DNA of 64,000 bases from NCBI GenBank assembly GCA_010093605.1, contig MU004181.1, positions 62,001 to 126,000 on the forward strand. Direction: 5' to 3'. This DNA comes from Lophium mytilinum. Lineage: Eukaryota > Ascomycota > Dothideomycetes > Mytilinidiales > Mytilinidiaceae. The notes below the pieces were generated by a model. It was not told where the DNA came from. It worked only from the letters and a program-made list of their open reading frames with translations, and ran no database searches. Each line of letters starts with the position of its first letter. The first letter of the stretch is position 1. The translations under genes and the position numbers were made by a program. Shown here in pieces: positions 1 to 10,139 of this stretch.

Positions 1-190
1 TTCGCTTGAGAGCGGGATACAGTTGTGTTTGTCGGCTTTCGCTGGTCAATTCACGCCGGCAAGTCCTGCCCACAGACGCTAAACCCAACACGAAAATCCC
101 TTCCGCCAATTTAAGCCTCCATTTCCACGTCCTCACCAGCAGCTCCACCACAGCCTCTTGGACCTCTTCCACCACACGCATACTATATAC

Positions 191-205
191 ACACACACAC
201 ACAAC
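191..205. repeat. (AC)n microsatellite upstream of the first BTB gene
   Basis: A short run of about seven AC dinucleotides in the presumed 5' leader, directly after a weak TATA-like stretch (ctatata near 185). It has no coding potential that I can support. Confidence 0.8.
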
Positions 206-232
206 AACCTACACCTTATACAAAGCATCAGT

Positions 233-966
233 ATGGCGAACACCGCGGGACCAGCCAGTGGGGCGTAGTAAGTACGGCCGTTGAGACTCCCGTGACTGTA
301 GCTTACGATGTTGTAGCATGTTCAACAACAAGTGGCTGTCGGACGTCTTGCTTCGCGTCCACGGCACAGATGGGACAATCGTGGAGTTTCCCGCCCACCG
401 CGAGCGCCTCGTGACGAGGTCTGCGTATTTCATGAAAATGTTCAACGAGAATAGCTTCAAGGTACGTGCCCCACTCCACAACAACCACGTGTTTGGCTTA
501 CAAGGACCCCTAGGAGGCCAAAGAGAAGGTCGTCGATCTCAAGGATGTCGACCTGAAGCATTTCGAGATCGCCCTGTACTGGATGTACACGAAAGAGGAA
601 CGCGACGTAGAGGACGAGACCGTTGCCGAGCTCCTAGAGAACGTCGTCCTGCTTTACCATATAGCAGATTTTTACATCATCCCCAGCCTCCTCCAACACT
701 GCGTCGACCGATTTCGCGACGGGGCGATGCAGAACTTCGATTCCAAGAGCGACGAGTTCCGGGCCGCGCTGCTCGACGCAGCTGACCTCTACTACAAGAC
801 GTGCGCCGAGACGGAGTCTTCGCTAGGACGATGCGTGGTGAAGTTGGTACAGAAGGTCAAGTGGACGAAGGACGACAATGTAGGAGACTTGCAAAAGATG
901 CTGAAGAAGCACCCACTCTTCGCCCTGGACTACGCCCTGGAGACGACCCGCCAGAACTCGGTGTAG
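233..966 (+). CDS. BTB/POZ domain protein (copy 1)
   Basis: Three exons: 233-267, 317-461 and 514-966, predicting 210 aa. The introns are GTAAGT...GTAG and GTACGT...CTAG. The first exon (MANTAGPASGA) is chosen because its donor restores frame to the WLSDV motif and because copy 2 has the same layout. The BTB fold is read from NKWLSDVLLRVHG, then F-P-A-H-R at about residues 38-42, a SAYF-MKMF helix, and the later region LLYHIADFYIIPSLLQHC. No MATH, kelch or BACK partner domain is obvious, so this is the short fungal BTB type. Such proteins can act as Cullin-3 adaptors or dimerising scaffolds; which applies here is unknown. The stop is followed at once by a long G run. Confidence 0.85.
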
Positions 967-989
967 GGAGGGGGGGGGGGGGGTGGGGC
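967..989. repeat. Poly-G tract just 3' of BTB copy 1
   Basis: Directly after the TAG stop comes GGGA followed by a long G run and TGGGG. It lies in the start of the 3' UTR or terminator region. The G-rich strand is the coding strand, so the transcript would carry the run if it extends that far. Confidence 0.85.
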
Positions 990-1140
990 AAGCTCGGCGT
1001 GCCGGCCTACTGTTCGAAACGTACGATAGGGCAGAAGATGCGGGCATAGATAGAGGTTTGCATTGGGTTAATACAGTCACTGCCTGGTATTGCAAGTCTT
1101 CACAATTCCAGGACCTTTGTTCGTGCCCTTGATCTTGCCG

Positions 1141-2045
1141 CTATTCATTGCTCTAATTGACCAACCCTTTGATATACTGATCCGCCCCTACATATATCAA
1201 GCATTCCGTTGATGAAATACGTCGGCAACTGCTCTAATCTATGCTGTCTAAACTTACACCTCCCATATAGCTTCTATTTGTTCATGCACTCTATTTCGCT
1301 CCTTTTTCTATCCCTCCTTGCACACCTCCATAACTTGCTAATCCGCCCCTTACTGTGTCAAGTGTATAGCGAGTAGAATGCGTCTGCAACTGCCCTAATC
1401 TGCGATGTTCGAACGCCTACATCTTATATCGCTTTCGTTTTTATAGGCATTCTATATCCTATTTAATTCGTTTCTTCTTTGCAACCCTCTATAACATGGT
1501 GATCCGCCCCTGACTATATTAAATCTGTAGTGCGTAAAACACGTCGGCAACTGCTCTAATCTGTAACCTCCAACATCTTCTCTTTTCTATAGATTATGTT
1601 TGTGTATTCACCTTACTTTGCAGCAAATCCCAGCTTGTTTACAGCCGTTCTTAAGATAGTAAACCGCTCCTGACCATATCACTCGGCACTTGGTTGGATT
1701 CGCTGAATACTACTCTAAATTGCGTTCTCAAGAACTCAACACTCTATATAGCCCTCTTTAGCTTGGACGCTCTGTTTTGCTAATAGTCCTAGGTCTCGCT
1801 GCAATCTTCTTTGGTATAGTCAACCGCCCCTAACCACACTCACTTCTTAATTGCAATAAAAGGTTGGTGACGGCTCCAATCTACACTCTCCGAATTTCAA
1901 CGCTCTATATAGCCTTCATCAGCTCATAGCTTCTATATTAGAATTGATGCCAGCCTTGCTTGCAGCCCTCTCTAATACGCCAAAGCCCCCTTCCCATATC
2001 GCTTCCCCAGGCTGCTAAATACGCAGAGCAATGACCCATCCTGCG
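1141..2045. repeat. Degenerate tandem array, about 160-nt period, six units
   Basis: Two independent anchors show the period. A CCGCCCC-like block occurs near 1182, 1343, 1504, 1664, 1824 and 1984. A CTCTAATCT-like block occurs near 1232, 1393, 1554, 1713, 1874 and 2033. Spacing is 159-161 nt in each series. Units also share a later segment resembling CACTCTATATAGC. The copies are strongly diverged, so this is an old satellite-like array. No open frame runs through it. Confidence 0.8.
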
Positions 2046-2169
2046 CCCTCAACACTCTTTCTTCTTATTTGACTTCGGGTGAAATGACCAAGGCACCTCC
2101 GAAGACCGCGAGTTGAATGCTATGACGTAGGCATTCGTTTTGCCATCGTTGGTAGAAAAGATTTCCACA

Positions 2170-2720
2170 ACAACAACACCGTTTGAGGTATCTCCATGAG
2201 TATGAAGAATATTAGTCAAAGAAAAGGCTGAGCTTGATGACTTTAGTTGAGAGTGTAGATTTCCAGGAAGATAACACCGTCTGAGTTGCCTCGATAGGTA
2301 TGGTAAAAGTTGGGCAAAGAGAAAGCTGACCGTAGTGATAATACTCAAGAGAGTGAGTTTCCATTTGCATGACACCGTTCGAGGTGCCCTGATAGGTTTA
2401 ACGAGAATTGGTCAAAGGTAGAGTTGAGCACCGCAAAGATATCATCATTTGGGGTAACTCGGTCAGTATGGAAGAAGTCAGCCAAAGTTACGACGAAGCA
2501 TGTTAACCGTTATGGAGGTAGTGAGTTCACATACAGATTGTGCCGTCTGAGGTATTTCGATGGGCATGACGGAGATTGGGTAGAGGAAGTTAGCTACAGG
2601 GACGATCATCTGAAGTCGTGAATTTTCATGCATATCACACTGTCTGGGGTACCTCGATAAAGATGGCAGGTATGTTTCAAAGGCAAAGTTGAACATAGAA
2701 AGATCTGAACGGCCAGGCCG
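2170..2720. repeat. Degenerate tandem array, about 98-nt period
   Basis: A block resembling CACCGTCTGAGGTACCTCG recurs near 2177, 2275, 2373, 2443, 2541 and 2638. Intervals are 98, 98, 70, 98 and 97 nt; the short one suggests a unit with a 28-nt deletion. Each block is followed some 25-35 nt later by a GTCAAAG-like string. The motif matches one found again at 5.2-5.8 kb, 9.0 kb and 10.2-10.3 kb. Confidence 0.75.
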
Positions 2721-2874
2721 AATCGACATGCCATCCAAACAGTGCCAGAGGCACAGGTTGTAGAGGTAATTCTCTCTTAGGTGGAGCTTTGAATGAGATC
2801 TCGATGACGTTATTCACAGTCCGCATTTTTGGACTGCAAAAGCTAAAGATTCACCACATATACGCTAGTTGTAC

Positions 2875-2882
2875 TATATAAA
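2875..2882 (+). promoter_or_regulatory. TATA box of BTB copy 2
   Basis: TATATAAA lies 132 nt before the chosen ATG, followed by a CA-rich leader. This is usual spacing for a fungal promoter with a leader of about 100 nt. Confidence 0.5.
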
Positions 2883-3013
2883 CTCTGCCGAATCAATCAT
2901 TACGCTGCTGTGTCACCCTTTCCCTACCCACAACACCAACTACCACCACCAGTCTAAATATCCTTCAATAGCTACAGACCTCTCAAAACCGGATAGGTAT
3001 TCCTTTAGATAGA

Positions 3014-3827
3014 ATGGCGGAGTCTGTGAAAATGGCGGAGTAAGTCAGATGCTTCGACTCGAGCTATGTATACTGCTAACATTCCAATTAGCATGTACAA
3101 CAAAAGCTGGCTCTCGGACGTAAAGCTCCGTGTACATAACAAAAATGGCCAACTCAGGGAACTATCAGGGCATCGGATTGTGCTAGTGACGAGCTCTCCT
3201 TACTTCAGAAACATGTTCAAAGAAGATCGCTTTCTAGTACGTACTCCATCTCTCTCACGTTCGACAAGACTAATGCAATGAAACTAGGAGGGAAAGGAAG
3301 GCACGAAGTCCATTGATCTGAATGACGACGACCTGCACTACCTCACCATTGCCCTTCGGTATATCTATGAGAAGGCCCCCTACGAGACGACATATCTCGA
3401 CAACGCCGCTGACCGCCTCATTCACCACATCCGTATCCACCAAATCGCAGACAAGTACGACATCCCTTCCCTCCGCGCTGAGTGCTCGAACGCGTTCACC
3501 CGAACAGCTCTCTCTATGTCTGATAACTGGCGCTTCCATCACTTCACCTCGGCTACCTCAAGTGTGGCTTCATCAGCGCACTCTTCAGAGGGAAAAGACG
3601 AATTCACTATCGAGCAAGTTCGAGATGGGCTCCTCACAGCGATTGACGAGTTCTACTCGAACAACGCCGAGAAGAACACTTTACTTGGACGAGCGATCGC
3701 CTTGGCGGCATTGCAGATGAGATCTCGATCGCACAACAAGCCGCTTGATGATATGATCATGAAGCATCCGATTTTTGCGGTGGACTGGGCGTTGGAAGTT
3801 TCGGAGGGTTGTTGGCTGCTGCAGTAA
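3014..3827 (+). CDS. BTB/POZ domain protein (copy 2)
   Basis: Three exons: 3014-3039, 3092-3236 and 3288-3827, predicting 236 aa. Intron 1 has a perfect TGCTAAC branch site. Exon 2 is exactly 145 nt, as in copy 1, and both introns sit at the same codon positions and phases, so the two genes are paralogues from one duplication. The BTB domain covers MYNKSWLSDVKLRVH, then GHRIVLVTSSPYFRNMF, and IHQIADKYDIPSLRAECS. The C-terminal part carries a Ser-rich insert (around SSVASSAHSS) absent from copy 1, then a conserved end, KHPIFAVDWALE, matching KHPLFALDYALE of copy 1. Function unknown beyond a likely adaptor or scaffold role. Confidence 0.85.
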
Positions 3828-4299
3828 CGGAGACAGAATATAACTGACATCTTTTCTGGATGTCAAACCCGCACGCCCACATTCGGGCTACAGTCTTTTA
3901 AATCTGTCTCATTTCGAATTGGCCTACTGGTCTACATCAAACGCTAGCAGCCAGTGTCCAGAAGGATGGAGAGATCCCCTCAATAAGAAACGTGACTACG
4001 GTCATATCTACGGCATCTCTTATAAGAATTGACATATAGTAGAATGAAAGCTCTGCGAAAGACTTCTGAACTCTCTCATAGCAGTGCTTGGGGTGTACCT
4101 GTGGGCTTTCAATCCTCCACTTACGATGCCAAGGTCGACGCAGTGGAAATGAGGCTGCCTTGGGATTAGACAAATATGTGCTTGCTGGGTTGCCCTTCAC
4201 GGTGGTGGTGAGCGATCAAGACTGATAGTGGGAGATTCATATGTCTAGGTACCCATCCTTATGTCCTGCCATAACATTGCTGTCGGCTTCCTTAACGAG
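3828..4299. other. Intergenic, no supported gene
   Basis: Between BTB copy 2 and the BTB remnant. A minus-strand open frame at 3937-4200 has no recognisable similarity and I do not call it. Confidence 0.5.
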
Positions 4300-4556
4300 C
4301 TACTCGTTAGCTGTGTATAACGGAGAAGCAAAGGGCGTTGCTACCATAAGACCCCCTACAAATGCGGGTTCAAAGAATTCAGACTTTGTGGCGAGGATGC
4401 TGCGATGAGCTGGATGTCCGGTGGTGTTGCCATCGGCGTCGTAGACTCGGAGAGTAACATCGGAGAGCCGAGCGTCGCTGAGCAGACTAGAAAAAACGTG
4501 AGTAGTGTGACTTGCCCGTAGCGGGAGTAGTAGACTTACTCAGAAATCGTCAGCAT
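4300..4556 (-). pseudogene. Truncated third BTB copy
   Basis: On the minus strand, exon 4556-4540 joins 4486-4300 across a GTAAGT...CTAG intron. The joined codon (GA|T) has the same phase and place as intron 1 of both intact BTB genes. The product would read MLTISDLLSDARLSDVTL then RVYDADGNTTGHPAHRSIL and SEFF, a clear BTB N-terminus. It then diverges and stops after 67 aa, where the intact genes have their second intron. The rest of the domain is missing. I read it as a decayed third copy; a short functional peptide is possible but unlikely. Confidence 0.65.
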
Positions 4557-4724
4557 GGTTGCGTGCGTTGCCGTCAACCATGAAAGTCTTGAGATGGCCG
4601 GACTCGTGCACGAGAACGATGCGGAACCGGTCGGGGTTGTGGATTACTTTTGTTGTAAGAAAAAAGATAGGCCCAGATAGAAGAATTCAAAGCCAACAAG
4701 GCAAAAAAAGATTGCCTCGTAAGG

Positions 4725-4775
4725 ACTTTAAGCGGACACCGCTGCGGGGTTCGAACCCCTGCTCCAGTGGTGCAA
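4725..4775. other. tRNA-like 3' half (B-box), no complete tRNA
   Basis: The string GCGGGGTTCGAACCCCTGC forms a T-arm-like hairpin with a perfect pol III B-box core. On the plus strand it is preceded by GCGGACACCGC, which could fold as a variable arm. I cannot find a 5' acceptor strand or a convincing anticodon arm, so I do not call a functional tRNA. It could be a broken tRNA gene or the head of a tRNA-derived SINE. Confidence 0.3.
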
Positions 4776-4978
4776 TGGAAGCATATAGTGAAGACTGACA
4801 AGGTGTTAGCGAAGTTCCTTAACCACCCTCACCGTGAACAGGTGAGGGCGAAAGACGGTCGAACTTACAAGAAATATATACGTTGGAAGGTGCAAGAATT
4901 GGGCTCGCAAACGGCTTGCAAATCTAGAACATGCAAAGCCGAACACGCCTACTTTACCCCGAAGATCAAGCTTCAAGT

Positions 4979-5024
4979 CAAATGCCACTGCTCGCGAATG
5001 GCACATGAGATCTAAATATCCAGC
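4979..5024. repeat. Dispersed repeat copy (matches 9028-9073)
   Basis: The segment AAATGCCACTGCTCGCGAAT and the following 25 nt match a segment at about 9028-9073 with a few substitutions (AAATGCCAACGCTCGCGAAT). Both lie in non-coding DNA beside the degenerate arrays. Confidence 0.65.
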
Positions 5025-5229
5025 CTTGGAGCTCGAATCAGATGCAGATTTTTCGAAGCTTCACTTGACATGGAGGGTGCGTAGCATCTCATCTGTCCTC
5101 TAAACGCTCTGCGAAGGGCTTCAATCGCTAGCTCCGGTTTTCCAAAGATGACCCGTTGAGAATCCGAAGTTTGGTTTTTGCAGGATGTGGCTCTTGATAT
5201 GCCTCGTCTTCCTAAACCCCTGATCAGTT

Positions 5230-5870
5230 TCCGTTATGCTCATTGAGATGCCTCAGACGGCGTCAAGCGTGCAGCAATGATTTAGTCAGTGCTTCCTGAA
5301 TTCCTATTTACGTTGACGGACAAGCGTTTTGAACGATGCCAGAGTTCCCACTGTATAGGGCGCTCTATATTAGCTTCACCTTTGATGGATTACTCATGTG
5401 CTCATTAAGCCACCTCATACAATGTTAACCGCACAGCATATGATTACTCAAAGACTGCAATTCAGGCGTCTTGCCACACGCGTTTGATCAATATTTACCC
5501 TGCTCATTAGGGTACCTCAGACGGTAACAATTGTGTAGCAAATGTGTAGATCAAGATTGACAACTCGATCTCCATGCCAATAGACATGCACTCCAAATTC
5601 TTGACAGTTCGAAGGCTTTATATTAGATTTACGTTTGATCGATATTCACTCTGCTCACTAAAGGTGTCCCAGACGGTATCAGCCATGCAATAGATGCATA
5701 GTTAAATTTCCCAGTTTGACCTCTATGTCAACGGAGATACAGTCCAGGGTCTCAACTGCTCTAACTCTTTATATCAGATTCACCTTTAATCATTAGTCTC
5801 TCTAATCATAGGGGTACCTCAGACGGTATCAACTATACAGCACCTACCAGGCCAAACGATGTCAAACTAC
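5230..5870 (-). repeat. Degenerate array carrying the motif in reverse orientation
   Basis: Reverse complements of the GTCTGAGG motif (CCTCAGACGG and variants) start near 5251, 5413, 5515, 5667 and 5817, with intervals 162, 102, 152 and 150 nt. Units share strings such as TTTATATCAGATTCACCTTT and CTCATTAAG. The array is related to the 98-nt array but inverted. Confidence 0.7.
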
Positions 5871-7450
5871 TCTCTATGTTAATCAAGATGCCATTCAGAG
5901 TCGTAGCTGCTCTGGAAATGGATATATTGACATAGCTTCCGCGATTGACAGGTGGTGTTCCGAGTTGAACAGCCCACACAGCCGATATCACATTGCGTTC
6001 TTTGTGCTCCACTTGGGGACTCGGGAGCTGCGTGCTCTTTAACATATGCACATGACTGAAGTCTATCCTCATTGCCTCTACGGGTACACGGCCAGATCAA
6101 TTAGATATGGTACCATCATCTGGGATCGTTCCCAAATTTGAGCTTTGGAAGACATCATCTCTTCGCGTCCTCCGTGACATAATCGATGGCCCCTTGGCCC
6201 GGAAGCGTGTCTTGAAAAGCACGAGTAATTTGGAGTTGAGTATTCGATTTCCTTGAAGGATACTGAACTCTAACGAATGACACTGTCTCGTTAGGATTTG
6301 GATGCTACAATGGTCACACTCGCGTAGAGGAATCTGATTTTCGTAACCTTGAAGGTGATGAAAGTACGGTTGCCGTATGTATTATATGCTGGCGACGTTG
6401 TATGCGGTTGAGTCCCACTAGCGTGAGGAGTAGCCTAGCATAGGGGTCACAGCCTAGGTTAGCCATTACCGTCTGCTATCCCGAGCAGCAGTAGAGCCTC
6501 CAATCTACATTTCAGGGGGGTCCAGTAAGCTGCCTGTCCCAGCTCGATTGAAGGCTGGGTTTGTTGCATTATGACAAGCACCTACCGCAAAATAATGCGA
6601 GGAGCAAACAGAGCCACTTGCGTACATAATGGGGCGGTCCATCAATGTTCAGTTGCTGCAGCCTGCCATGCAACTAAAAATGCTAAGAAACATTTTGAAG
6701 GATTAATTCATAATTCTGGGAACTCTTTAAATCTTCATTTGTCTCATCTCACGACCCTTCCTTTATCTAACCGGAAGAGAATAGATCAATCTTCTTTTAG
6801 GGATTTCGCGGAAGAGCTGCCCATCCGTCTTATTAATCCTGGCTTGACACGGGTACTGCAATCAATATCTACCTCTTGAGAAACCCCGGTCCGTAATGCC
6901 ACGCATCGTGGTCAAGCTATAACACACATTGGAGGAGTTATTTATAGTATCTCCCTAGCTCTTAGGCTCCACGGGAGCTACAGAGGAACGGAAAATCTCA
7001 GATGGTAGTCGACTTCAGCAAAATCGTTGCGTCGTTGTATCCAGAAGCGGATATGTTGCCGCAACAGGGTGACATCTCTAACCAGTTGGGCGCCGGAGTG
7101 GTCAGATCCTCGTCAATGGATGTGAGAAAGCTGTTATTCCAGCAACGCCTCGAGGAGCGCAACTGGTGGAACTACCGGTTTCAGTAGATGCAAGAGTGAA
7201 TGCTGCAGTTGAAACTCGTTGCAGATGCCTTCTAAGTACATTCATTGCATTAGTCTCAAGTAAGCTTTTGCGCGGGTGATTCATAGCCTTTGCCGCAGTC
7301 ACCGGCGAGAATATATGCTGGTGCAAGTATATATTCCAGCATCAAGGCCCTCGATTTCCATCATCCACCACGACCGCAATCAATCACCCCACCACCCACA
7401 CCCTGTCTCAACTTTCAACATTGTCCGAATTTGTCGCCATACATTCAAAG
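5871..7450. other. Long intergenic stretch, no supported gene
   Basis: AT-rich and irregular sequence. Plus-strand frames at 6571-6879 and 7002-7187 are open but show no domain, no signal peptide and no intron support. I see nothing else that can be named. Confidence 0.45.
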
Positions 7451-8677
7451 ATGTCCAGCATGGCAACCACCCAGCCTAGCCGCCTTGTCGAGCTTCTTGC
7501 AAACCCGGACAATGGCTACGAAATCTTCAAGTCTATAGCTCGCCAGCTATCGCCCATGGACCTAATTCATCTTCGCCAAACCTCGCGTGGCCTCCATTCA
7601 GCATACGATACCGCGGTGAAAACACAATGGGGCATCAACAGGGCTCTACAGAAGTTTGTTAAAGACCCGAAAGCGTTTCGCAACAAGATGGGCCAAATGT
7701 CGAGCGTCATTTCAGGGGAGTTTGCCTTAAGGTTCTTCGACCGTTGGGCCCCCGGCAACGTCCTCGATTTATGGACGCCTAAGGAGTCCGAAGGCTCGCG
7801 GATGAAGATTTGGTTGATAGAAGAGGGGTACGAGGCAGATATGAACCCGCTAGCCGTGGGAAAGACCCCCGAATGGGGCGTCTTTGACACGACATATACT
7901 CGGCCAAATTTTGAGGGCAACGGTCCTGAAATCCACCTGCACGAGTGCACCAACCACCCAATTGTGGACATCCTCCGCGGCTATCAGGAATGCACCGCCT
8001 TAGCCAACATCATCACGTCGACTACAGCATACGCCCCTTTCGCGCATCTTACGTTCCGGACTTTTCGGTCTTACATGCACTCCGCACGCTATACCGATCC
8101 TCCCCTCCCGTCAGGCATCTCGAAGACCACACCCGGCTTCCTCAGTATCGGTACCAAGTCCGGCCGGGTGAACACGAACGTTAGTTTCGTCGAGGCGCGG
8201 CGCTTGAGCCCGTATCAGGGCACTGGGCCCGAGCTGCGGTCGCTCAACGACGGCCAGACGTGGGCGATTTCCCTTGACCGCGAGGGTATCCAGGAGCCAT
8301 TCGTGCCTAACTTCGTTGTGAATGCGAGCGAGTTTGACGTGGGAATCCAGTGGGTCCACAGGCACTACGAGGCGTACGCTGTGAACACGGACGGGTATAA
8401 GAGTGCTGGGCTGCGCCACGAGTGGGTTGTCGTGTGGGACACGAAGGTTAAGGAAATGATTCAGCACCTGCAGGCGTGCCAGTTGTTGGACTTCTTCCAG
8501 CGGGTCTCAGAGCAAACGCTGGAGGATCACAGCGTTGAGGAGCTTTTGGCCTCTGAGTCCATCCGTGGCAGCGGCGACGAGTTGGTCGAGACTCGGTCAA
8601 CGTTTGATGAGATGGTGCCAATTTGGTATAAGGAGTGGGACGAAGCTCATACTCGGAAGAAGAACGCGCAGTGGTAG
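7451..8677 (+). CDS. F-box-like / degenerate NTase-like family protein (copy A)
   Basis: Intronless, 408 aa from the Met at 7451. An upstream in-frame Met at 7421 and a downstream one at 7460 are possible; a SSMATTQ-type start fits the paralogues best. The N-terminus (RLVELLANPDNGYEIFKSIA, then LSPMDLIHLRQTSRGL) resembles an F-box helix bundle. It is followed by family blocks: QWGINRALQKFVKDP, FRNKMGQMSSVISGEFAL, RFFDRW, then LDLW, TALANIITSTTAYAPFA, and LNDGQTWAISLDREGIQEP. The block order is the same in seven other copies at 30-47 kb, so this member is about 22 kb from the main cluster. Role unknown; an SCF-type adaptor is a reasonable but unproven idea. Confidence 0.8.
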   Translation: MSSMATTQPSRLVELLANPDNGYEIFKSIARQLSPMDLIHLRQTSRGLHSAYDTAVKTQWGINRALQKFVKDPKAFRNKMGQMSSVISGEFALRFFDRWAPGNVLDLWTPKESEGSRMKIWLIEEGYEADMNPLAVGKTPEWGVFDTTYTRPNFEGNGPEIHLHECTNHPIVDILRGYQECTALANIITSTTAYAPFAHLTFRTFRSYMHSARYTDPPLPSGISKTTPGFLSIGTKSGRVNTNVSFVEARRLSPYQGTGPELRSLNDGQTWAISLDREGIQEPFVPNFVVNASEFDVGIQWVHRHYEAYAVNTDGYKSAGLRHEWVVVWDTKVKEMIQHLQACQLLDFFQRVSEQTLEDHSVEELLASESIRGSGDELVETRSTFDEMVPIWYKEWDEAHTRKKNAQW

Positions 8678-9343
8678 GGCAGTTTTGTCCCAATTTGGAC
8701 GATGGAGGATACTCGTTGCGTCTTACTATTCATTCTGACGAGAGGTATGATGATGGCACTCAATCTGGCAGGACTCTCTTGATTCTTTGGCCACGGTTGA
8801 CTATCCTAGGTGGGGCCTCGGGCTCTGAATGGATAGTTCAATTGCTTGCTTCGAGAGACCAGTATCTTTTCATTCCTTCTATTCCACAATTCTTTGCACA
8901 ATGTTGATCGAGATAAGCAGCATATATCGCGCTCTCCTTTAGTTTGACTGCAAAGATACCAATCCTCCAGATGATTGATACCGTCTGAGTTGGCCTAGCA
9001 GGAGGATCCAGAATAAGAAGCAAAGTGAAATGCCAACGCTCGCGAATTGCACATGAATTCTTGATATCCATTCAATGCCAAATCTTCAGAGTGAAGGTGT
9101 GATAGCAAGAGCACCAAGTGCACTTTGCGTGTAGTGCTCATAACCGAAGACTCCAGTAGGGAATGCTCACTGCCACGGGAAAACTGGACTGACAATGGCT
9201 CGCTTCCTTCACCATTTACCTTCACCCTGTTGTCATTTACCCTTTATAAACAGGAGTAGACAGCCATTCTGATTTCTCTCCAGCACAACGCTCATTCACA
9301 ACCCGCTCCTCAAGTCACCATTTCCAACCCTTCGACCGACATC
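8678..9343. other. Intergenic with one motif copy
   Basis: Holds one plus-orientation GATACCGTCTGAGTTGG motif at about 8977 and the dispersed repeat at 9028-9073. No gene supported. Confidence 0.55.
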
Positions 9344-10033
9344 ATGTCCATCCCACAGCGAAACGTACGCCTCAACGCCCAAACCGTGGGACCGATCCGC
9401 TTCCGCCTCCCTCGCCTCCCAAACACCTCCACCACCCCCTACGAGCAGCACGAGGAGAGACAGCGCGTGCGTGTGGCACAACGAGCAGCATTTAGAATGA
9501 GAATCGAGTCGATGGAACACTTCGTGAGAGACGACGAGGACCACTTCCGCACCCTCGGCGTCCGCTACTTCGCCACGACACCCGAAGCCCGCGACCGAGC
9601 CTTCACCACCCTCCGCCCCGACTTCCGCCCCTTTGAGGCCCCCCTAGAGCGCCATGACGAGGAGGAAGGCGAACTCTTCACACCCGCCCGCCTCGCCCGC
9701 CAGTTCTTCGCGTCTGCTCGTGCTGCTTGGCCGGAACCGCGCGCTCTCAACATCCTCCGCTGGGCCCAGTTCTCCCAACAGAAGTTCAACAAGCAAATGG
9801 CGCGGTTGGAACGCTTGGTAGTCGCACTTGAGACAATTGATATCCTGATGGGGCACGCCGACGCTGACCATCTCCGCATAATCGAGGACTGGGAGGAGGA
9901 GGGTGTGTGGGTGGATGAGCGGGTGTGGGCGTGGGTCTGGAGCTTGCCGGAGACGGCACAGCAGATGCGGTTGGGGCTCAGTATGGAGCGGATCGTTACG
10001 AACCTGTTCGCAGGGGTGGAGGAAGAGGAGTAG
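9344..10033 (+). CDS. Hypothetical protein, intronless
   Basis: 229 aa. I do not recognise the family. The frame is long and strongly codon-biased. The N-terminus is basic and Pro/Arg-rich, followed by a charged region (about residues 30-70, with many Glu and Arg). The second half is predicted mostly helical, with Trp-rich segments (RAAWPEPRALNILRWAQF; WVDERVWAWVW). It ends in an acidic tail of four Glu. There is no signal peptide or membrane segment. The start follows a CA-rich leader (CAACGCTCATTCACAACCC), as usual in this genome. The minus strand is also open here through GC bias and is a shadow. Confidence 0.55.
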   Translation: MSIPQRNVRLNAQTVGPIRFRLPRLPNTSTTPYEQHEERQRVRVAQRAAFRMRIESMEHFVRDDEDHFRTLGVRYFATTPEARDRAFTTLRPDFRPFEAPLERHDEEEGELFTPARLARQFFASARAAWPEPRALNILRWAQFSQQKFNKQMARLERLVVALETIDILMGHADADHLRIIEDWEEEGVWVDERVWAWVWSLPETAQQMRLGLSMERIVTNLFAGVEEEE

Positions 10034-10139
10034 TGGTGTTGGTGGGAAGTGGTGGGCCCGGGAGTGGCTAGATAGATGATTACGAAGGCACAGAGTAGCT
10101 GTAGCTCTGGCGCCGATTGGACGGCATGTTGGGAGCCGT

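Noticed and set aside
2170-2720. Possible CRISPR-like array
   Set aside because: Regular spacing, but units are strongly diverged over their whole length, there is no identical repeat with unique spacers, and the genome is eukaryotic.
6571-6879. 102-codon plus frame in the repeat-rich region
   Set aside because: No domain, no usual leader, AT-rich surroundings; likely chance.
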